Source: JAPLLS01 sp041309145
GTDB lineage: Bacteria; Omnitrophota; Gorgyraeia; Gygaellales; Profunditerraquicolaceae
DNA: 10,642 nt
Assembly: GCA_041309145.1 (NCBI GenBank)
Contig: JBFZAG010000083.1
Span: forward strand, 1 to 10,642
Direction: 5' to 3'
Below are positions 7,155 through 10,642 of this stretch, piece by piece. Position 1 is the first letter of the stretch. Every line of letters begins with the position of its first letter. Below the pieces are notes generated by a model. The model was not told where the DNA came from and did no database searches. It saw only the letters and a program-made list of their open reading frames with translations. Both the position numbers and the translations under genes were made by a program.

Positions 7155-7183
7155 ATTATATAGTATAACAATTATCCAGTCAA
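7155..7183 (-). promoter_or_regulatory. Sigma70-type promoter of lysS and the downstream operon
   Basis: On the minus strand, TTGACT (7178-7183) is followed after exactly 17 bp by TATAAT (7155-7160). The lysS ATG begins 9 bases after the -10 box. With usual spacing, transcription would start about 2-4 bases before the ATG, giving an almost leaderless message. The remaining gap up to hldD (7184-7279) shows no gene, terminator or other motif I can support. Confidence 0.75.
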
Positions 7184-7279
7184 GCTTATTAGAAACCGGT
7201 CTGGGACGAAAAATTGGCGCTAAAGAGATAATATTACCGGCCAGGGAAAGAAAATTGCGGCGGGTTTACTGAACTGTCA

Positions 7280-8248
7280 TCATAAATAGCTGCCGTCTTT
7301 GAGATAGCTAACGTAGTCTTTTACAGCTTCTTCCAGGCTCATAAATTTATGCTTACATCCGGCATCCTTGAGCTTTCTGAGGTCAGCCTGGGTAAAATAC
7401 TGGTATTTATCTCTAATCGCCACAGGCATATCGATATATTCGATATGCGGCTTAAGCCCTAAAGCGCTGAAAATCGCCTTGGCCAGATCATTCCAGGAAC
7501 GGGCCTTGCCGCTTCCGACATTAAATATTCCTTTTTTGCTCTTATGCTCCAGGAAATAATAAACTATTTCGATCGCGTCTTTAACGTAAATAAAATCCCT
7601 TTTCTGCTGTCCGTCAGAATAATCTTTTCTGTAGGATCTGAAGAGCTTGATCTTTTTCTCTTTGGCCACGCTCTCGAAATTCTTGGCGATCACGCTGCGC
7701 ATTTCTTCCTTGTGGTATTCGTTGGGGCCGAAGACGTTGAAGAATTTAAAGCCGGTCACTTTATTGGAAAGCCGGCTTTTGATCAGCCACAGGTCAAATA
7801 ACTGCTTGGAATAGCCGTACATGTTCAAGGGCTTGAGCTTCAGGGTCGCCTTATCCTCGTCGCTGTAGCCGGATTCCCCGCTGCCGTAGGTCGCGGCGGA
7901 TGAAGCGTATAAAAACCGGACATCTTTGCCCAGACACCACTGAGCCAGCCTCTTAGAATACATATAGTTATTTTCCAGAAGGTAGGTGGCGTTGGTTTCC
8001 AGGGTAGAAGAACATGCGCCCAGGTGGATGATCGCCTCAAGCTTTCCCCTGAATTTGTTGCTCTCCAGGTCGAGGATAAATTTATCTTTATCGATGTAAT
8101 CCAGGACCTTCTTTCCGGCCAGATTCCTCCACTTTTGGGAGGAATCAAGCTGGTCGACAACTATAATATCAAATATCCCCGCGGCATTAAGTTTCCAGAT
8201 CAAACAGCTGCCGATAAACCCGGCGCCTCCGGTAACTGCTATTTTCAT
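7280..8248 (-). CDS. hldD: ADP-L-glycero-D-manno-heptose 6-epimerase
   Basis: The enzyme inverts C6 of ADP-D-glycero-manno-heptose to give ADP-L,D-heptose, the donor for LPS inner-core heptose. The 322-residue product is an extended short-chain dehydrogenase, close to the usual 310-330. The NAD(P)-binding loop is TGGAGFIG (6-13). HLGACSST (75-82) is diagnostic of HldD. YASSAATYG (114-122) carries the catalytic-region serine. The YxxxK pair is Tyr144/Lys148 in MYGYSK. FFNVFGPNEYHK ends in Lys180, equivalent to the second catalytic lysine (Lys178 in E. coli). The start has a strong AAGGAG about 8 bases upstream. Other heptose-pathway genes are not in the window. No clear terminator separates it from lysS, so read-through into lysS is possible. 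Confidence 0.95.
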   Translation of the reverse strand: MKIAVTGGAGFIGSCLIWKLNAAGIFDIIVVDQLDSSQKWRNLAGKKVLDYIDKDKFILDLESNKFRGKLEAIIHLGACSSTLETNATYLLENNYMYSKRLAQWCLGKDVRFLYASSAATYGSGESGYSDEDKATLKLKPLNMYGYSKQLFDLWLIKSRLSNKVTGFKFFNVFGPNEYHKEEMRSVIAKNFESVAKEKKIKLFRSYRKDYSDGQQKRDFIYVKDAIEIVYYFLEHKSKKGIFNVGSGKARSWNDLAKAIFSALGLKPHIEYIDMPVAIRDKYQYFTQADLRKLKDAGCKHKFMSLEEAVKDYVSYLKDGSYL

Positions 8249-8273
8249 CCTGATGCTCCTTATATTTTATCCT

Positions 8274-8302
8274 ATCATAAAATCAATTCCGCGATAAGTC
8301 AA
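8274..8302 (-). promoter_or_regulatory. Sigma70-type promoter of hldD
   Basis: On the minus strand, TTGACT (8297-8302), a 17-bp spacer and TATGAT (8274-8279) lie 25 bases before the hldD ATG. The predicted leader is about 18-20 bases and contains the AAGGAG ribosome site. The -35 hexamer and spacer length are the same as in the lysS promoter. Confidence 0.75.
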
Positions 8303-8328
8303 CAGAATTTCATTGAATTAAAACTGTT
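8301..8328. promoter_or_regulatory. Possible operator: dyad in the hldD/PilZ divergent region
   Basis: AACAG (8301-8305) and CTGTT (8324-8328) form an inverted repeat with an 18-base AT-rich centre. It touches the hldD -35 box and covers the PilZ-gene -35 box. The position suits a regulator acting on both promoters, but the 5-base arms are short enough to occur by chance. Confidence 0.2.
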
Positions 8329-8341
8329 TTTTAGGTATAAT
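8313..8341 (+). promoter_or_regulatory. Sigma70-type promoter of the PilZ gene
   Basis: On the plus strand, TTGAAT (8313-8318), a 17-bp spacer and TATAAT (8336-8341) lie upstream of the PilZ gene. The predicted leader is about 75 bases (around 8348-8421). It shows no convincing riboswitch fold by eye. The -35 box is 10 bp from the divergent hldD -35 box. Confidence 0.7.
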
Positions 8342-8421
8342 CTGTTTTTAGATAACTTGCACCGGCGCTTTTCGCATTTAGACCGAGGCCTTCGCTAAAA
8401 AATAAAAATGGAGGAGCTTAC

Positions 8422-8724
8422 ATGGAGGAAAAACGCAAAGCTAAAAGACTTCCCGCCAGTGAAGAAACTTTACTTTCTAAAAACGACGGCCAAAAGACCG
8501 CCGTCAAGCTTACGGATATCAGCCTCGGAGGAATGCGGGTCCTGATGAACGAGGACCTGGAACCCGGCTGCGAACTTCTCGGACAGTTCAAGATCCTGCC
8601 CCGCGCCAACCCGTTTTACATTAAAGGAATAGTTTCCTGGAACAAACCCTGTTCGGAAAAAGACCGTCCTTACCAATTTGAGATCGGGATCAAATTCCTT
8701 AAAATAAACACTATTCCTATTTGA
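8422..8724 (+). CDS. Single-domain PilZ protein (c-di-GMP binding)
   Basis: This is a 100-residue stand-alone PilZ domain, a cytoplasmic effector expected to bind cyclic di-GMP. Both binding motifs are intact: RxxxR as Arg5-KAK-Arg9 near the N-terminus, and (D/N)xSxxG as Asp32-Ile-Ser34-Leu-Gly-Gly37. A beta-rich remainder follows, with a typical VSWNKP strand and an FEIGIKFLKI end. There is no signal peptide or membrane segment. The start is fixed by GGAGGAG about 5 bases upstream; an ATG 14 bases earlier is out of frame. It is the only clear plus-strand gene in the window, divergent from hldD and convergent with a chemoreceptor. Its target (pilus, flagellum or polysaccharide export) cannot be read from the sequence. 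Confidence 0.9.
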   Translation: MEEKRKAKRLPASEETLLSKNDGQKTAVKLTDISLGGMRVLMNEDLEPGCELLGQFKILPRANPFYIKGIVSWNKPCSEKDRPYQFEIGIKFLKINTIPI

Positions 8725-8749
8725 TATCTCGCTGCAGATTGAGCCAATA

Positions 8750-8781
8750 AAAAGCCCCGCTGAGAAAGTCGCGGGGCTTTT
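8750..8781. terminator. Bidirectional intrinsic terminator
   Basis: GCCCCGC (8754-8760) pairs with GCGGGGC (8771-8777) across a 10-base loop. The stem is extended by AAAA/TTTT to 11 bp. A T-run follows on the plus strand (TTTTCATTTT), and on the minus strand the exit reads TTTTTATT. It lies between the converging PilZ gene (ends 8724) and the chemoreceptor gene (ends 8809), so it can end both transcripts. Confidence 0.92.
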
Positions 8782-8808
8782 CATTTTCCTTAACAATCCT
8801 AGAGACTG

Positions 8809-10569
8809 TTAATCTTCTTTCTGATCATCATCGCTGGCGGATTTCTTATCCTCCAGCTTGAATTTGCCGACCACTTCCTTCAAATCCATAGCCAGCCGGG
8901 CCAGTTCCTGCGCGGAAGCGGACATTTCTTCCATGGAAGCGGTCTGCTCTTCGGTGCTTGAAGACGCTTCCTGGACCGAAGAAGCTGATTCCTTGGCGAT
9001 ATCGGCGACTTCGTTGACCGATTTAACTATGCGTTCAAGTTCGGAGATCCGTTTTTGTCCGGCTTCTACGATACCATTAGTAAATTTGAAGCTGCTTTGA
9101 GCGCCTTTACTTATTTCCGCCAGAACTTCAGCGATCTTGGCTACTTCAGACATGCCCTCCTGGACTTCTTTAGAGCTCATTTCTATGGCGCTTACCGCCC
9201 GGTTAGTCTCGCCTTGAATGGAACGGATCAGCCCGCCGATCTTTCTTACCGCTTCAGCCGAACCTTCGGCCAGCTTGCGGACTTCTTCGGCGACGACGGC
9301 AAAACCTCTTCCCGCTTCTCCGGCCCGGGCAGCCTCGATAGCGGCGTTTAAAGCTAAAAGGTTAGTCTGATCGGCGATCGAAGTGATGGTCACGGTGATC
9401 TCCCCGATCTGCTGGGACATCTGCCCTAAAGCCTGAATGACTTTGGCGGTGTCGGCAACCGTGGTAGTAAGCCTTGCGATCTTAGCCACGGTCTCTTTGG
9501 CCTGGGTCTTGCTGGCTTCGGATTGGATATTGGTTTCGCTGACCGCCTGATTAGCCGCCTGGGCGTCGACAACGATCTGCTTGATGCTTTCCGCGGTTTT
9601 TTCCAAAGTCTCAAAAGTTTCCTGCAGTCTCTCCGCCTGAGTCGTCGCGCCTTTGCTGACTTTCTGTATAGCCGCGGACACTTCCTGAGTGGTAGCGTTC
9701 ATCTCTTCGGCCGAAGATGACATCTCTTCGGCTGAACTGGCCACCCGATCGGCAGAATTGCGCACCTGCGAAACTATCCCGTGCATGGAATTGACGATCT
9801 TATTAAAAGCGTCCCCCAGCCTTCCCAGTTCATCTTTGGACTTGACAAGGATCTTCTGGGTCAGGTCTCCGGCGCTTAAAGGTATGGTGCCGTTGATCAA
9901 AACCCCTACAGGCATAGACAACATTTTCTTTAAAAGAACAAATACCATGCCCGCCATAACTATTATACCGATAAAAGAAAAAAGAATATTCCTGTTACGG
10001 GTGGAATTCATCGCATCCTGAATAGGCGTCCAATCCAGGACGATCCTTAAAGCGCCCAATACTGTCTCTTTAGAGCCATGGCAACTTTGGCACATTTTCT
10101 CGTTAGGAATGGGGCGGATGATCGTGAAAACATCATGAGAACCGGTCCCCTTCATCCGGACTTCCAGGTCTGAAAAATCCTTGCCGTTATTCAGCGCCTC
10201 TTCCATGTTGTCCTGCTTTTCTTTTATATTCTTTACGTCATTGAATTTCCTGTTCACTTCGCTTTTGTCGGTAGACCTTCTTATTATCCCTTTATGGTCG
10301 GTGAGCTCGATCTCCACGATCCCCTGAAGCTTGGCGAACTCGTCAAACTGTTTCTGGATGACTTCCTGGTCCCCGGTCATCATCGGATAGCGGATCGCGG
10401 TCATCACGGTATCGGAGAGCTTTTTAGCAGTGTCTTTTTCGCCGTAGAAAAGAGTCGCGTTCTGGGATTTTACGTTCATGAGGGTGATAATCAACAGGAT
10501 CGCGATCAAGCTCAGGCTCAGCGAGACAGTCAATTTCATCCCGATAGATTTGCTCAAGAGTTTAAACAT
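8809..10569 (-). CDS. Methyl-accepting chemotaxis protein with periplasmic c-type heme sensor domain
   Basis: This is an inner-membrane chemoreceptor of 586 residues. Transmembrane helix 1 is at about 12-32, a periplasmic sensor at about 33-192, and helix 2 at about 194-214. A HAMP domain (about 215-268) and a long signalling coiled coil (about 269-570) follow. The sensor ends with MCQSCHGS: Cys160, Cys163 and His164 form a CxxCH heme c attachment site, as in the DUF3365/Tll0287-like and Geobacter c-heme sensor domains. The hairpin tip is conserved (IADQTNLLALNAAIEAARAG, 398-417, then RGFAVVAEEVRKLAE). Each arm is about 150 residues, near the 40H/44H classes. There is no C-terminal CheR-tethering pentapeptide; the tail is acidic. 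The start has AGGAGG about 8 bases upstream. It likely senses redox state or a gas ligand. Heme attachment needs a cytochrome c maturation system elsewhere in the genome. Confidence 0.93.
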   Translation of the reverse strand: MFKLLSKSIGMKLTVSLSLSLIAILLIITLMNVKSQNATLFYGEKDTAKKLSDTVMTAIRYPMMTGDQEVIQKQFDEFAKLQGIVEIELTDHKGIIRRSTDKSEVNRKFNDVKNIKEKQDNMEEALNNGKDFSDLEVRMKGTGSHDVFTIIRPIPNEKMCQSCHGSKETVLGALRIVLDWTPIQDAMNSTRNRNILFSFIGIIVMAGMVFVLLKKMLSMPVGVLINGTIPLSAGDLTQKILVKSKDELGRLGDAFNKIVNSMHGIVSQVRNSADRVASSAEEMSSSAEEMNATTQEVSAAIQKVSKGATTQAERLQETFETLEKTAESIKQIVVDAQAANQAVSETNIQSEASKTQAKETVAKIARLTTTVADTAKVIQALGQMSQQIGEITVTITSIADQTNLLALNAAIEAARAGEAGRGFAVVAEEVRKLAEGSAEAVRKIGGLIRSIQGETNRAVSAIEMSSKEVQEGMSEVAKIAEVLAEISKGAQSSFKFTNGIVEAGQKRISELERIVKSVNEVADIAKESASSVQEASSSTEEQTASMEEMSASAQELARLAMDLKEVVGKFKLEDKKSASDDDQKED

Positions 10570-10642
10570 CTATTCTCCTCCTCTTTTGATGTTGACCCAT
10601 TTTATATTGAAAAAGAAGACAAAAAGCTATCTATTTAAACAA
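10570..10642 (-). other. Upstream region of the chemoreceptor gene
   Basis: This stretch holds the strong AGGAGG ribosome site and an AT-rich sequence with a possible TATAAA -10 box. No acceptable -35 box is at the right distance, and no sigma28 promoter was recognised. The promoter may lie here in weak form or beyond the right edge. Confidence 0.3.

Noticed and set aside
7146..7279. T-box or other riboswitch controlling lysS
   Set aside because: The predicted transcript begins only a few bases before the ATG, and no T-box motif, antiterminator or terminator pair is visible in the gap.
8348..8421. c-di-GMP riboswitch in the PilZ gene leader
   Set aside because: The leader is only about 75 bases, and by eye it shows neither the conserved GEMM core nor a stable multi-helix fold.
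10570..10642. Sigma28 or sigma70 promoter for the chemoreceptor gene
   Set aside because: A TATAAA is present, but no matching -35 box lies 16-18 bp upstream, and no TAAA/GCCGATAA-type sigma28 pair is found.

Overview
The window reads as ordinary chromosomal backbone of a Gram-negative-type (two-membrane) bacterium. Evidence for two membranes is an ADP-heptose epimerase for LPS inner core and a LolCD-type lipoprotein transporter. The same genome carries the Firmicutes-style McsA/McsB/ClpC protein-arginine phosphorylation and degradation module, plus a chemoreceptor with a c-type heme. That combination, together with the gene order, suggests Candidatus Omnitrophota or a related diderm lineage. 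This taxonomic call is inference; no marker such as 16S rRNA is present.

Layout. Positions 1-7145 hold seven minus-strand genes packed head to tail. In transcription order they are lysS, a lolC/E-type permease, lolD, a branched-chain aminotransferase (ilvE), mcsA, mcsB and clpC, and clpC runs off the left edge. Junctions are an 11-bp overlap, a 0-bp junction and gaps of 13-15 bp, with a final 67-bp gap before clpC. They are probably one transcript from a near-consensus sigma70 promoter (TTGACT, 17 bp, TATAAT) that lies only 9 bases before the lysS ATG, so the lysS message may be leaderless. Upstream at 7280-8248 is hldD on the same strand with its own TTGACT-17-TATGAT promoter. It shares a divergent intergenic region with a plus-strand PilZ-domain gene (8422-8724), which has a TTGAAT-17-TATAAT promoter. 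A bidirectional terminator at 8750-8781 separates the PilZ gene from a convergent chemoreceptor gene (8809-10569, minus).

How the genes work together. In the mcsA-mcsB-clpC part, McsB phosphorylates arginines with McsA as activator, and ClpC (with ClpP, not in the window) degrades the marked proteins. The residues known to matter are present: the CPTN cysteine and RDxxRA motif in McsB, and both GTEH pockets in the ClpC N-domain. The usual repressor gene ctsR is absent, and its place upstream of mcsA is taken by ilvE. LolC plus LolD would release lipoproteins from the inner membrane. The right end is sensory: a c-heme chemoreceptor beside a c-di-GMP-binding PilZ protein.

No stretch over 300 bases lacks a gene. 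No tRNA, rRNA, CRISPR array, insertion sequence or phage gene was seen. I found no clearly new system. The best leads are the CtsR-less pArg operon, the possibly leaderless lysS, the heptad repeat before clpC and the hairpin at the mcsA/mcsB junction.
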